52,760 bases of DNA from Cyclobacteriaceae bacterium (GTDB lineage: Bacteria; Bacteroidota; Bacteroidia; Cytophagales; Cyclobacteriaceae): the NCBI GenBank assembly GCA_023151255.1, contig JAKLJG010000002.1, forward strand, positions 340,489 to 393,248, written 5' to 3'. The notes beneath the pieces are model-generated. The model saw only the letters and a list, made by a program, of their open reading frames with translations, made no database searches and was not told the origin of the DNA. Of this stretch, positions 43,256-52,087 are shown one piece after another (the stretch's first letter is position 1; every line of letters starts with the position of its first letter). The position numbers were made by a program, and so were the translations under genes.

Positions 43256-44655
43256 TGACGAAAAATTATTTAACTCCCCGGCAGATTGTTGAAGAACTGG
43301 ATAAATACATCGTAGGCCAGGCCGAAGCCAAACGCAACGTAGCCATAGCCTTGCGCAACCGGTGGCGTAGGATGAATGTGCAATCCGATTTACGAACGGA
43401 AATTATCCCGAACAATATTCTGATGATTGGAGCAACCGGGGTGGGTAAAACCGAAATTGCCCGCAGACTGGCCAAGCTGGCCGATGCTCCGTTTGTAAAA
43501 GTAGAAGCCTCCAAGTTTACCGAAGTGGGTTATGTGGGGCGCGATGTGGAGAGCATGGTGCGCGACCTGGTGGAGCAGTCGGTGAACATGGTAAAGGCCC
43601 GCAAAAAGGAAGAAGTACGCGACAAGGCAGCGCAGGCAGTGGAAGATATTATTCTGGATGCACTTATACCGCCCCTTCGGCAGCAACCGGTACGCACCGG
43701 CTTTTTGGGGCAAACAGAAACCGCAGCCGATGACATTCCAACCAACGACATCGAACTCAATGAACGAACACGCCACCTGTTCAGGGAAAAACTGAAAAAT
43801 GGTGAACTGGAAGAACGAAAAATTGAAATCAACATCAAGCCATCGGGTAACCCAAACATTGGCATGATTGGTGCCGGCATGATGGACGAAGTTTCGATGA
43901 TGAACCTGCAGGAGATGCTGAGCGGCATGCTGCCAAAAAAAGCCAGAAAGAAAAAAGTTACCGTTGCCGAAGCCAGGCGCATTTTACTGGAAGAAGAAGC
44001 CGCCCGCCTTATTGATATGGATGAAGTAAAGGAAGAGGCCATCCGGCTGGCCGAAAATTCAGGAATTATTTTTATTGATGAGATTGATAAGGTTGCTTCC
44101 GGCTACAAAAAGGGTGGAGGCGGACCTGACGTAAGCCGGGAGGGCGTGCAACGCGACTTGCTGCCGATTGTGGAAGGAAGCACGGTAAACACAAAGTATG
44201 GTGTTATCAAAACCGACCACGTATTGTTTATAGCGGCCGGTGCTTTTCACATCAGTAAGCCGTCTGATTTGATTCCGGAGTTGCAAGGCCGTTTCCCGAT
44301 TCGTGTTGAGCTCAGTAACCTTACCCAGGAAGATTTTGTGCGCATATTAAAAGAGCCGCGCAACGCCCTTACCCGGCAGTACCAGGCTTTATTTGAAGCG
44401 GAGGGCGTTTCCGTTTCATTTACCGATGAGGCTATACAGGAACTCGCCCGCACGGCCTTCACGCTGAATGCCGAAGTGGAAAACATCGGTGCCCGCAGGT
44501 TACAAACCGTAATGAGCAAGTTGCTTAATGAATTTCTGTACGATGTACCTGATAATATAAAATCAGGCTCCACCATTAGCATTGATGCTGCGCTGGTAAA
44601 AGAAAAACTTAGTGCGCTGGCAAAAAATAAAGATCTTAGCGAGTACATACTTTGA
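43252..44655 (+). CDS. hslU: ATP-dependent protease ATPase subunit HslU (ClpY)
   Basis: A 467-residue AAA+ unfoldase that feeds the HslV peptidase. N-terminus [20 protein letters not shown], Walker [15 protein letters not shown], the [14 protein letters not shown] pore region, Walker [13 protein letters not shown] and a SerDVS-like [14 protein letters not shown]. The long I-domain between them has a [14 protein letters not shown] stretch. No hslV gene is adjacent, so the partner must lie elsewhere. It overlaps porQ at its start and the DUF4421 gene at its end. Confidence 0.97.
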   Translation: MMTKNYLTPRQIVEELDKYIVGQAEAKRNVAIALRNRWRRMNVQSDLRTEIIPNNILMIGATGVGKTEIARRLAKLADAPFVKVEASKFTEVGYVGRDVESMVRDLVEQSVNMVKARKKEEVRDKAAQAVEDIILDALIPPLRQQPVRTGFLGQTETAADDIPTNDIELNERTRHLFREKLKNGELEERKIEINIKPSGNPNIGMIGAGMMDEVSMMNLQEMLSGMLPKKARKKKVTVAEARRILLEEEAARLIDMDEVKEEAIRLAENSGIIFIDEIDKVASGYKKGGGGPDVSREGVQRDLLPIVEGSTVNTKYGVIKTDHVLFIAAGAFHISKPSDLIPELQGRFPIRVELSNLTQEDFVRILKEPRNALTRQYQALFEAEGVSVSFTDEAIQELARTAFTLNAEVENIGARRLQTVMSKLLNEFLYDVPDNIKSGSTISIDAALVKEKLSALAKNKDLSEYIL

Positions 44656-45677
44656 GAATATTTCTTTTTCTGGCGGTTATATTCTATGGAGTTTATCCGG
44701 TTGGTGGGCAGCCGGTGGATTCCCTGCGGGCTTATTATATACAGGAGTACCCCGACCATTTTTTTATTTGGCCGGTATTAAAACAGCGTTCCCTCACATT
44801 TGACATCCAGGATAAACAGGAAGAAGAACGCAGAATTGAATTTACGCCCAACAACAGGTTTACAATGGGTGCCGGCTTTTATGTTTTTGATTTGGCCTTT
44901 GAGCTTGCGTTTGCAATACCACTAGCCGAAAACAGCAAATTTATTTATGGGGAGTCTTCCGCGCGCGATATTCAACTTAATATTCTTTCAAAAAAGTGGG
45001 GAGCCGATGTGTATTACCAGAAGTACACCGGCTTTTATATACAAGACAGCGATAATCCCGTGCCAAAGGGCCAACCCTATCCGCAACGCCCCGATTTAGC
45101 AACCCGCAATTTTGGCCTTTCGGGAGTTTACATTTTTAACCACCGCAAGTTTTCCCTGCGGTCTTCATTTACCTATGCCGAAAGGCAGTTGCGAAGCAAA
45201 GGATCTTTTCTGCTTTATGGAACAATAAACTCGTTTAAAGTTACGGCCGATTCGGCTCTACTTGAGCCGGCTGTACAGGATGTAGTGGGTACTGGTTCGG
45301 ATTTCAGGTTGCTTCGGTATACTACGGTTAGCGTGGCGCCTGGATATTCATACAACCTGGTGTGGCGAAAATTCTTTATTAATGGCACAGTGGCGCTAGG
45401 CCCGGCTCATCATTGGATAACTTATGAAGAAGAATCCGGGCTGAAGCGTGATGATATTAGTATAAACAGTACCGGTATCGCCCGGTTTGCCTTGGGTTAC
45501 AGCAGCGATCGGTTTTTTGGCGGAGTGGGTTTCTCGGCTCAGGCACGTATTGTAAAGTTTGAAGATGTGCGGGTATCAAATTCAACGAACTTGTTTAAGC
45601 TACTCGTAGGGTATCGGTTCAGGGAATTCGGTGTTCTTAGAAAAAGAGTATGGGATATTAACCCGTTGAAGTTTTAA
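44652..45677 (+). CDS. DUF4421-family exported protein
   Basis: 341 residues starting at TTG 44652, overlapping the hslU stop by 4 nt (TTGA). [20 protein letters not shown] is a signal peptide. The mature part is a transmembrane beta-barrel-like series of strands with [36 protein letters not shown] and [20 protein letters not shown], ending in VWDINPLKF. It resembles DUF4421 proteins of Bacteroidota, probably outer-membrane barrels. Function unknown. The start codon is uncertain because no ATG is near. Confidence 0.8.
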   Translation: MRIFLFLAVIFYGVYPVGGQPVDSLRAYYIQEYPDHFFIWPVLKQRSLTFDIQDKQEEERRIEFTPNNRFTMGAGFYVFDLAFELAFAIPLAENSKFIYGESSARDIQLNILSKKWGADVYYQKYTGFYIQDSDNPVPKGQPYPQRPDLATRNFGLSGVYIFNHRKFSLRSSFTYAERQLRSKGSFLLYGTINSFKVTADSALLEPAVQDVVGTGSDFRLLRYTTVSVAPGYSYNLVWRKFFINGTVALGPAHHWITYEEESGLKRDDISINSTGIARFALGYSSDRFFGGVGFSAQARIVKFEDVRVSNSTNLFKLLVGYRFREFGVLRKRVWDINPLKF

Positions 45678-46168
45678 TCAGCATTTTTTGGAAAATCGAT
45701 AAACAGCAGTTCGCTGTTGCCGGCTTCAATTTTTTTCCAATCATCAATAAAGAAACGGGCTGCAACGATGCCGCATGTGGGTAGGTTATCCATGCTGGCG
45801 TGCATCACTTCGTTTACAAAATCAGTAAGCCCCGGATTGTGCCCAAACAACATAACGGTGCTGTATTTATTGTTAAGATGTTGAACGGTGTCCAAAATCG
45901 TTTCCGAATCGGCATGGTAAAGCCGGTTGTCTGTTTTAATTTTTTCTTCAGCATAGCCGATCTCCCTGCTGATTCGTTTAGCTGTAGCATAGGCCCGTTT
46001 TGCCGGGCTGGTCAGCAGCAGGTCGGGGTTTATGCCGCGTTCCCTCAGGCGCTTGCCCATAAGGGGAGCATCTTTTTTTCCACGTTCATTCAGCGGCCTG
46101 TCAAAATCGCTTTGGCCAGGATTATCCCAGCTGGACTTGGCATGGCGAACAATGTAGAGTGTTTTCAT
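45674..46168 (-). CDS. sixA: SixA-type phosphohistidine phosphatase
   Basis: A 164-residue histidine-phosphatase superfamily member from the ATG at 46168 (MKTLYIVRHAKSSWDNPGQS). The catalytic RHA motif and the second histidine, in FGHNPGLTDFVNEVM, are present. SixA removes phosphate from phosphohistidine residues, for example on PTS/phosphorelay proteins. This is a short SixA-like version. It is divergent from the LpxL-like gene (53 bp between starts) and convergent with the DUF4421 gene. Confidence 0.88.
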   Translation of the reverse strand: MKTLYIVRHAKSSWDNPGQSDFDRPLNERGKKDAPLMGKRLRERGINPDLLLTSPAKRAYATAKRISREIGYAEEKIKTDNRLYHADSETILDTVQHLNNKYSTVMLFGHNPGLTDFVNEVMHASMDNLPTCGIVAARFFIDDWKKIEAGNSELLFIDFPKNAD

Positions 46169-46206
46169 CACCTCACTCAAAGGTAATTACCTGGTCGCAA
46201 TTCTGC

Positions 46207-46214
46207 TATCTTTG
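46207..46214 (+). promoter_or_regulatory. candidate -7 box of the LpxL-like gene
   Basis: TATCTTTG, a full match to TAnnTTTG, 7 nt before the ATG at 46222. No -33 element is obvious. It would produce a leaderless or very short-leader transcript. Confidence 0.45.
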
Positions 46215-46221
46215 CCGCGTC

Positions 46222-47145
46222 ATGAAGCGTTGGAAGAAAATACGGAGGAAAATCCGATACACTACCATCTACCTGCTCGTTCGGTTTTTGATTGTCATCT
46301 CGGCTGTGGTACCCCGTAAAGTATGGTTGGCCGTATTTGGTTTCCTCGGAGGGCTTTCGTTCTACCTGGCTACCCGGTCGCGCAGGATTGCCATCGCCAA
46401 TTTAACCATAGCCTACGGCCGTGAAAAAAGCAAAACCGAAATTCACCGACTGGCGCGTAATGTTTTTGTTATGGTAGGAAAAAATGGAGCAGACATCATC
46501 CGTTCTTACCGAATAACAACACGCGACAGCTATGAAAAAATTCGGATGATTTATGGAGCTGAACATTTGGAACAAGCATATGCCAAAGGGAAAGGTGTTA
46601 TTTTTCTTACGGCTCACCTGGGAGCGTTTGAATTGTGCGCTACTGAAATGGCCGTGCGCGGATACAAGCCCTTGATTATCGGTACCGCCATGAAGGACAA
46701 ACGGCTTACTGAGTTACTCTGGCGCCAGCGAAGTAAATTAGGCGCAGCAGCCATTGAACGCGGTAAGGAAACCGTACGGTTAATCAAAAACTTAAAATCC
46801 GGTGGTACGGTAGCGATTTTGATTGATCAAGACACACGGGTTAAAAGTGTTTTTACTGATTTTTTCGGGAAACCATGTGCAACTCCTATTGGTGCTGCAG
46901 TATTGGCACTTAAAACCGGAGCCGCTGTAGTGCCGGTGTTTTTGCATTTACGCCAGGACACAATGCAGGTGGTAACCTGTTATCCCGAAGTTGAATTGCT
47001 ACGTACGGGAGTTGAAGAGCAGGATATCGCGCTCAACACGCAGAAATTTACCAATATTATTGAAGCGGAAATCCGAAAACACCCAGACCAGTGGTTGTGG
47101 ATGCATGAACGCTGGAAGACCCAACCCGGTGAAGAAATTACTTAA
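46222..47145 (+). CDS. lysophospholipid acyltransferase, LpxL/HtrB-type
   Basis: A 307-residue protein from the ATG at 46222 (MKRWKKIRRKIRYTTIYLLV). N-terminal membrane anchor, then FLTAHLGAFELCA, the H-x4-E active-site motif, and a conserved ILIDQDTRVKSVFTDFFGKP block. The family adds late acyl chains to lipid A. The C-terminus RKHPDQWLWMHERWKT is typical. Which acyl step it serves cannot be told. It is divergent from sixA, with a promoter-like box very near its start. Confidence 0.9.
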   Translation: MKRWKKIRRKIRYTTIYLLVRFLIVISAVVPRKVWLAVFGFLGGLSFYLATRSRRIAIANLTIAYGREKSKTEIHRLARNVFVMVGKNGADIIRSYRITTRDSYEKIRMIYGAEHLEQAYAKGKGVIFLTAHLGAFELCATEMAVRGYKPLIIGTAMKDKRLTELLWRQRSKLGAAAIERGKETVRLIKNLKSGGTVAILIDQDTRVKSVFTDFFGKPCATPIGAAVLALKTGAAVVPVFLHLRQDTMQVVTCYPEVELLRTGVEEQDIALNTQKFTNIIEAEIRKHPDQWLWMHERWKTQPGEEIT

Positions 47146-47148
47146 CAA

Positions 47149-48024
47149 CTAGCGTTTTTGAATTTTATGCCCAGGCTCCCATATGATCCGCATGAAGGAG
47201 CTGAAGCGCTGATTTTCGCGGTTTACGGGAATTCCTGTAACAATACCAATCAGAAAATTATCGGCAATACCCAATCGTATTTGTGGTCGTATCACCATAT
47301 CGAAATCAGATTTGTAAAGTTGTTTGTTGAGCTCAACGCCAACAAAATTGCGTGTACCGGTAATCATGTAGTGTAAACTGGTGTTAATTTCATAGTGGCT
47401 CCGCCAATGATTCATTTTAAACTCCTGTTCAATTTTTGGCCCGGTGTAAATCAGCGTATGGAAATTATTCCCAAACCGTTTGGCGGCAATAAAAAATGGA
47501 TTAAAGATGCTTCCGGTAAATAACGGATTGCCAAAATTTTGAAAGGAAGAGAACTCAAATTCGTGGATATACCCTAATGCCAGCGACAGGTTTTGTTTGT
47601 CTGAAACCAGAAACGTCCATTGTGCAGCCAGTTTTAAACTTTCAATCCGGCTGGGTGGTATCGAGTCCGCTTCAACACCGTTTTGCGGAGAGTAAATCAG
47701 AAAAGGCAGTTCAATTTCCAGTCCGAGCCGATCAACCGGAGCAAACTCATATTCAACCAGTCCTTCATAGGTATCAAATTGAAGGTTGTCTTTAATGCCC
47801 AGGCCGATGTTCCATTCTTTTTCACCCTTGTGGGCACCCAGGTCGCGGATCAGGTCAATGTATAAAGGTTCGGCATGGAGCACTTTCGGTTTTCCTTTTT
47901 TTGATTCTACTTCCAGTATGTACAGACTATCGAGTTGCTGATAAACCAACTTCAGGCTGTCGGTTTCCTGTGCAAGACTATTAAGGTGTTGAATAAGGGG
48001 GAGAAGCAGAAGAATTTTTTTCAT
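47149..48024 (-). CDS. exported outer-membrane beta-barrel protein, unknown function
   Basis: 291 residues. Signal peptide MKKILLLLPLIQHLNSLAQ. A short helical part with QLDSLYILEVESKKGKPKVL and a HAEPLYIDLIRDLGAHKGEK motif leads into a barrel-like strand series (EWNIGLGIKDNLQFDTYEG, LGLEIELPFLIYSPQNGVEA, MVIRPQIRLGIADNFLIGIV). The HAEPLYIDLIRDLGA box looks conserved in Bacteroidota hypothetical proteins but I cannot name the family. It is convergent with the LpxL-like gene, 3 bp apart. Confidence 0.8.
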   Translation of the reverse strand: MKKILLLLPLIQHLNSLAQETDSLKLVYQQLDSLYILEVESKKGKPKVLHAEPLYIDLIRDLGAHKGEKEWNIGLGIKDNLQFDTYEGLVEYEFAPVDRLGLEIELPFLIYSPQNGVEADSIPPSRIESLKLAAQWTFLVSDKQNLSLALGYIHEFEFSSFQNFGNPLFTGSIFNPFFIAAKRFGNNFHTLIYTGPKIEQEFKMNHWRSHYEINTSLHYMITGTRNFVGVELNKQLYKSDFDMVIRPQIRLGIADNFLIGIVTGIPVNRENQRFSSFMRIIWEPGHKIQKR

Positions 48025-48086
48025 GGAAAATAAAAATTACACGCCATGCCCTAGCCGGCCCCATGTTTAAACAAAAATCATTCCGC

Positions 48087-48455
48087 TTATTTTTTAAAGA
48101 TGAAATAAACGGCCAGGATAAGGAACACAAAACCAATCAGGTGGTTCCATCGGAACGTTTCATTTTTGAAAAGTAACAGCGAAAATCCAACAAAAACCAC
48201 CAGCGTAATAACCTCCTGAATAACCTTAAGTTGAACCAGCGAAAACGGGCCACCATACGCTTTGAACCCGATTCGGTTGGCCGGAACCTGCAACAGGTAC
48301 TCAAAAAAAGCAATACCCCAACTGATGAGGATAATGGTAAACAACGGCAGGCTCTGGCTCCACTTCATTTCCTTAAACTTCAGGTGGCCGTACCAGGCCA
48401 ACGTCATAAACGCATTCGATAGAATAAGTAACGCAATGGTGATGGTTCCTTTCAT
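48087..48455 (-). CDS. DMT-superfamily DUF486 membrane protein
   Basis: A 122-residue four-helix protein: ITIALLILSNAFMTLAWYGH, PLFTIILISWGIAFFEYLLQ, with VPANRIGF next, LKVIQEVITLVVFVGFSLL and LIGFVFLILAVYFIFK. The VPANRIGF...LKVIQEVITL pattern is the DUF486 signature. Members are thought to be small drug/metabolite-type transporters, but their substrates are unknown. Confidence 0.9.
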   Translation of the reverse strand: MKGTITIALLILSNAFMTLAWYGHLKFKEMKWSQSLPLFTIILISWGIAFFEYLLQVPANRIGFKAYGGPFSLVQLKVIQEVITLVVFVGFSLLLFKNETFRWNHLIGFVFLILAVYFIFKK

Positions 48456-48471
48456 AGTAGTTTAAACTATA

Positions 48472-48729
48472 TTACTTTTTATTTAACCTCCGGGCCCACG
48501 CCTGTGCTTCTTTAAGACGTGCAAGTTCTCCGTTTTTTATAAGCTGAGCCAGACGCTCATTCACCGGCCCTTTCGAGGTTAAATGGTACTGACCACAATC
48601 TTCGCATAAATAAAAAGTTACCGGACCGTTGGCTCGTTCAAATGTGAAGTGAATATGAGCCTCCAAAAGGGCCTCTTCCGCGAGGGCTGCTGTAGCGTAT
48701 GACCGTTTTCCGCTGGCACATTTTTGCAT
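48472..48729 (-). CDS. small CxxC (zinc-ribbon-like) protein
   Basis: 85 residues from the ATG at 48729 (MQKCASGKRSYATAALAEEA). An in-frame ATG eight codons upstream (48753) is also possible but would include the promoter-like box. Cysteines at KCASGK and YLCEDCGQYHLTSK, with a His after the second pair, suggest a small zinc finger. The acidic/amphipathic N-terminal helix and basic C-terminus could bind nucleic acid or protein. It lies just upstream of the DUF486 gene. No named family. Confidence 0.75.
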   Translation of the reverse strand: MQKCASGKRSYATAALAEEALLEAHIHFTFERANGPVTFYLCEDCGQYHLTSKGPVNERLAQLIKNGELARLKEAQAWARRLNKK

Positions 48730-48734
48730 CGGAG

Positions 48735-48742
48735 CGAAGGTA
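48735..48742 (-). promoter_or_regulatory. candidate -7 box of the small CxxC gene
   Basis: TACCTTCG on the minus strand, one mismatch from TAnnTTTG, with 5 nt to the ATG at 48729. It argues for the shorter start. Confidence 0.3.
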
Positions 48743-48840
48743 GTAAATACCATTTACCGATGGAATGGCCTGTTGCACAATCAATCCGTTAAACCTTATA
48801 CCATCTCGGCTATCTAAGAAACAAATTAACAAGAGGGGTT

Positions 48841-49245
48841 ATGAAAAATGTAGTAGCGGTAATCTTCATCGGGATGATGAGCATTGCCACCGGAGTCAGC
48901 GCCCAGTTAAGGCAGGGTATTGATCAACGTGAGGCTTTATTGATTGCGCAACAGGCCCGCTTACGTCAGGCTGTTGTAAATCCCCAGCGGGTTGAGCAAA
49001 TGCGCGTGAATCAGCAACGTGTTGAGCAATTCCGTATTAAACAAGCGCGAATCAAACATGAACGGATAAAAAAACATCGTGTTAAACATGCCCGGATAAA
49101 ACACGCCCGTATTAAAGCGGCCCGCGAAGATGCTGCTGATGAACTGGGAAATCAGCACCCCAGGCGCAGGTATTTTCATATGATGAAGAGAAAGCGCACG
49201 GCCGGGCAGTTTAATTCAGAAAATCCACCCCCCGGAAATCAGTAA
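48841..49245 (+). CDS. exported basic protein made of R-[IV]-x3 pentad repeats
   Basis: 134 residues: signal peptide MKNVVAVIFIGMMSIATGVS, then AQLRQGIDQREALLIAQQAR. Residues 50-94 consist of nine 5-residue units (RVEQM RVNQQ RVEQF RIKQA and so on to RIKAA), each starting Arg followed by Ile or Val. The DNA repeats with a 15-bp period at 48988-49122. The C-terminus is basic (RRRYFHMMKRKR) and ends in NPPPGNQ. There are no cysteines. I do not know the family. It has a strong Shine-Dalgarno-like AGAGGGGTT upstream and a good terminator after. Secreted or periplasmic, strongly positively charged. Confidence 0.8.
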   Translation: MKNVVAVIFIGMMSIATGVSAQLRQGIDQREALLIAQQARLRQAVVNPQRVEQMRVNQQRVEQFRIKQARIKHERIKKHRVKHARIKHARIKAAREDAADELGNQHPRRRYFHMMKRKRTAGQFNSENPPPGNQ

Positions 49246-49261
49246 TACCCGGGGCAACATA

Positions 49262-49288
49262 AAAAGCGGGCCTCCATGGTCCGCTTTT
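49262..49288 (+). terminator. rho-independent terminator of the pentad-repeat gene
   Basis: AAAAGCGG (49262-49269) pairs with CCGCTTTT (49281-49288), extended by GCC/GGT with one G-T pair, around a 5-nt loop. T-rich sequence follows. It ends 82 bp before the kinase start. Confidence 0.8.
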
Positions 49289-49369
49289 ATTTTAAGGAAT
49301 CTGCCTGCTTGAGATGATTGAGTCAATTGCTTAAAATTGCGCTTATCAGTAATTTACCCACTGGCTGGT

Positions 49370-51343
49370 ATGAGTTTTTTAATACGGGTAACAGGCTTTT
49401 TTTTAGTAATTTTTTTTCTGTTCTCCGGGGTTTCGGCACAGCCGTCAAAAACGGATAGTCTAAAACGCGTTGCAGAAACTGCTGCCAATGATTCGGTTAA
49501 AGTTAGTGCTTTGCTGCAACTGGCTTTTCAATCCATTTTTAATGATTCCAAAACGGCATGGCAACAGATGGAGCACGCGAATCGGGTGCTTGTAAAGACG
49601 AAATCCTATCCTTACCTGGAAACACACGCCCGGTATGTTAAAGCCGTGTATTATGATGTTACCGGAGCAGCCGATTCAGCCCGATTCTATTTCGAAAGCG
49701 GGCTTGAGCAAAGCCGTGTTTACGGCTTTACCGATTTGGAAGTAAAATTCCGTAACGGCCTGGGCTTGAATAACTGGAATCGCGGACATTATCAAACTGC
49801 TCTCGATTTATTTTTGCAGGTCGATCAACAAAACAAGCAACTTGAAAAATCCAAACAAATACCGCAGAGCACACCGCTTAATAACATCGGGCTGATTTAC
49901 CAGGAGTTGGGTCTCTACGAAAAGGCCCTTGAATATCACCGGCAGGCGTTGGAAATCCGGTTGGGCGACCCGGCCCTGCTGGCGCAGGCGGCCACTTCCT
50001 ATAATAACATCGGAATATGCTACTATCACCTTAAGAAATATAAAGAGGCCGAGGAAGTTTACCGCAATGGGCTGGCGCTTGCCCGCGAGCACAAGTTCTT
50101 GCGTCAGTATTACGATTTGGCTGGCAACATTGCCAATACATTGGCTGCCATGAACCGGTATGAAGAGGCACAACGGTATAATCTTGAGGTGCTCAACCAC
50201 GATCCTTCGGTTAAGTTGCCTGATAAATTTCTGATGAACATCAGCTCGGCTGCTGCCGGCATTTATTTGAATCTGGGAAAGCAGCATTTAGCGTTACCCC
50301 TGTTGCAAAAATGTTTTGCTTTAATTGAACAAAAGCCGGAACTGGAATTTTATGCTTCGGACGTTTACCGGTACGCTTCCGCTTACTATTACAGCAAGGG
50401 CGATTCCCGCAAGGGCAGGGCCTATGGTGATAAACACCAGGAGATACTGGAGCAGCGGTTTTCAAAACGCAATGCTGAAAGTTTAGCCGAGATGGAAATA
50501 AAATACCAAACCGCTGAAAAAGAGCGTAAGATACTTGATCAGCAACTGGTAATTGAACATGGCAACCTGCTGCTGGCCCGCCAGCGCAGCCAGAATATTA
50601 TGCTGGTTGCAGCACTGATTGTGCTGGCCCTGTTAACCGGTATCGGCTACATTTATTTTCGTGCACGGCAAAAGGTGCGTGAGCAACAGTTATTGGTTAA
50701 CGAAAAACAACAGCGCTTAACTGCAGTATTGCAGGCCACTGAAGAGGAGCGCCAGCGCATTGCCCGCGATTTACACGATGGGATTGGCCAGCAGCTAAGT
50801 GGCGCCATTTTACAGTTGGAGTCGGTATTACATAATAACGGTTCGGGAACACCACAAACACACATTGGCTTGCTGGTTGAAAATTTGCGTAAAACATCTT
50901 CTGAAGTACGTACGCTGTCTCACCAGATGATGCCCCGGTCGCTTACCGAACTGGGGTTGGTGCCGGCCATCAGCGATTTGCTGAACCGTACCTTTGCCGG
51001 TACGGCTGTGCAATGCTCGTTTCAACACCATCAGGTAGTTGGCCGCTTTGATGCCAACACGGAATTGACGCTGTTTCGGGTTGTGCAGGAGTTGCTGAAT
51101 AATATTATCCGACATGCATACGCAAGGCAGGTATCAGTTAATTTGCTGCACATGAAGGACAAACTGCGCCTAACGGTTGAAGATGACGGAATTGGCTTTG
51201 AGCCTGATATTGTAAATAAAGGTTACGGTTTGATGAACATCCGCAGTCGTGTAGAAGGGGTAAACGGTACTGTGCTTTTTGAACAAAACGGCCAGGCCGG
51301 CACCTTGGTTACAGTTACTGTTCCTGTTAATGAGAACCTATGA
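49370..51343 (+). CDS. TPR sensor histidine kinase, NarL-partner type
   Basis: 657 residues from the ATG at 49370 (MSFLIRVTGFFLVIFFLFSG, an export signal). TPR helices fill about 60-400 (NNIGLIYQELGLYEKALEYH, YNNIGICYYHLKKYKEAEEV). A membrane helix lies near 411-432, then a coiled coil, a HisKA_3 domain with H469 (ERQRIARDLHDGIGQQLSGA), and a HATPase (LFRVVQELLNNIIRHAYARQ, TVEDDGIGFEPDIVNKGYGL). The kinase overlaps the response-regulator gene by 4 nt (ATGA), so they form a two-component pair. The signal is presumably extracytoplasmic and read by the TPRs. Confidence 0.93.
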   Translation: MSFLIRVTGFFLVIFFLFSGVSAQPSKTDSLKRVAETAANDSVKVSALLQLAFQSIFNDSKTAWQQMEHANRVLVKTKSYPYLETHARYVKAVYYDVTGAADSARFYFESGLEQSRVYGFTDLEVKFRNGLGLNNWNRGHYQTALDLFLQVDQQNKQLEKSKQIPQSTPLNNIGLIYQELGLYEKALEYHRQALEIRLGDPALLAQAATSYNNIGICYYHLKKYKEAEEVYRNGLALAREHKFLRQYYDLAGNIANTLAAMNRYEEAQRYNLEVLNHDPSVKLPDKFLMNISSAAAGIYLNLGKQHLALPLLQKCFALIEQKPELEFYASDVYRYASAYYYSKGDSRKGRAYGDKHQEILEQRFSKRNAESLAEMEIKYQTAEKERKILDQQLVIEHGNLLLARQRSQNIMLVAALIVLALLTGIGYIYFRARQKVREQQLLVNEKQQRLTAVLQATEEERQRIARDLHDGIGQQLSGAILQLESVLHNNGSGTPQTHIGLLVENLRKTSSEVRTLSHQMMPRSLTELGLVPAISDLLNRTFAGTAVQCSFQHHQVVGRFDANTELTLFRVVQELLNNIIRHAYARQVSVNLLHMKDKLRLTVEDDGIGFEPDIVNKGYGLMNIRSRVEGVNGTVLFEQNGQAGTLVTVTVPVNENL

Positions 51344-51990
51344 AAAAAGGAACACTGTACTTGGTAGATGATCATCAACTGGTTATTGATGGCATTATTG
51401 CACTGGTTGAAGGCAGTGGCGAATGGGAAGTAATCGGGTATGCCAACTCGGGCGAGGAAGCCCTTCAGAAAATTCCGATACTGAAACCGGATATTATTTT
51501 AATGGACCTGGAGATGCCCCGGATGAACGGCCTTCAGTGCACCGAAAAACTGCTGGAGCTAAATCCGAATGCTAAAGTTGTCATACTCACCTTTCACCAG
51601 GAAAAAGCGCTCGTGCAGAAGATGGTAAAATTGGGTGTGGCAGGGTATATCATGAAAAATGCACCGCGTCAGGAATTTCTTACCGGATTACAGTTGGTTA
51701 TGCAGGGTGCTAAATTTTATTCAAGTCAGCTTACCGAATCCATGCTGGAAGTCACCCCGCTTACCGTCCGGAAGGAGTCCAATGTAAAACTCCTGGCTTT
51801 GCTTAGTCAGCGTGAGCGCGAGGTGCTGCAACTGATTGCCGAAGGTATTTCAACCAAGGAAATAGCCGAAAAACTTCATCTTTCACCCGGCACGGTTGAA
51901 ACCCACCGAAAAAACTTACTTAAAAAGCTTAATGCCCGCAACTCGGCCGAGCTCATCCGCATGGCCATAACCGAAGGGCTTCTTAACTGA
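51340..51990 (+). CDS. LuxR/NarL-family response regulator
   Basis: 216 residues: receiver domain with acidic pocket D10-D11, phospho-acceptor D56 (DIILMDLEMP), T84 and K106, then a LuxR helix-turn-helix (LSQREREVLQLIAEGISTKE, then LHLSPGTVETHRKNLLKKLN). It is the partner of the TPR kinase directly upstream (ATGA overlap). Target genes are unknown. The palindrome at 52035-52048 before the next gene is a possible binding site, but that is inference. Confidence 0.95.
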   Translation: MKKGTLYLVDDHQLVIDGIIALVEGSGEWEVIGYANSGEEALQKIPILKPDIILMDLEMPRMNGLQCTEKLLELNPNAKVVILTFHQEKALVQKMVKLGVAGYIMKNAPRQEFLTGLQLVMQGAKFYSSQLTESMLEVTPLTVRKESNVKLLALLSQREREVLQLIAEGISTKEIAEKLHLSPGTVETHRKNLLKKLNARNSAELIRMAITEGLLN

Positions 51991-52034
51991 TTTTACCGGA
52001 TTTCCTGTAGCATAATCCTTATTTTCAGGTAATG

Positions 52035-52048
52035 CCCTGCATGCAGGG
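52035..52048. promoter_or_regulatory. perfect 14-bp palindrome CCCTGCATGCAGGG
   Basis: It lies 45 nt past the response-regulator stop and 40 nt before the ATG of the next gene. No T-run follows, so it is not a typical terminator. It could be an operator for that gene. Confidence 0.35.
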
Positions 52049-52087
52049 TTGGCGGAAATTGGCTTTGGAAATTTAAACCTCAAAGCC

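Noticed and set aside
43530-44042. Serine-rich 170-residue frame opposite hslU
   Set aside because: Antisense shadow of a conserved AAA+ protein; composition bias is typical of such shadows.
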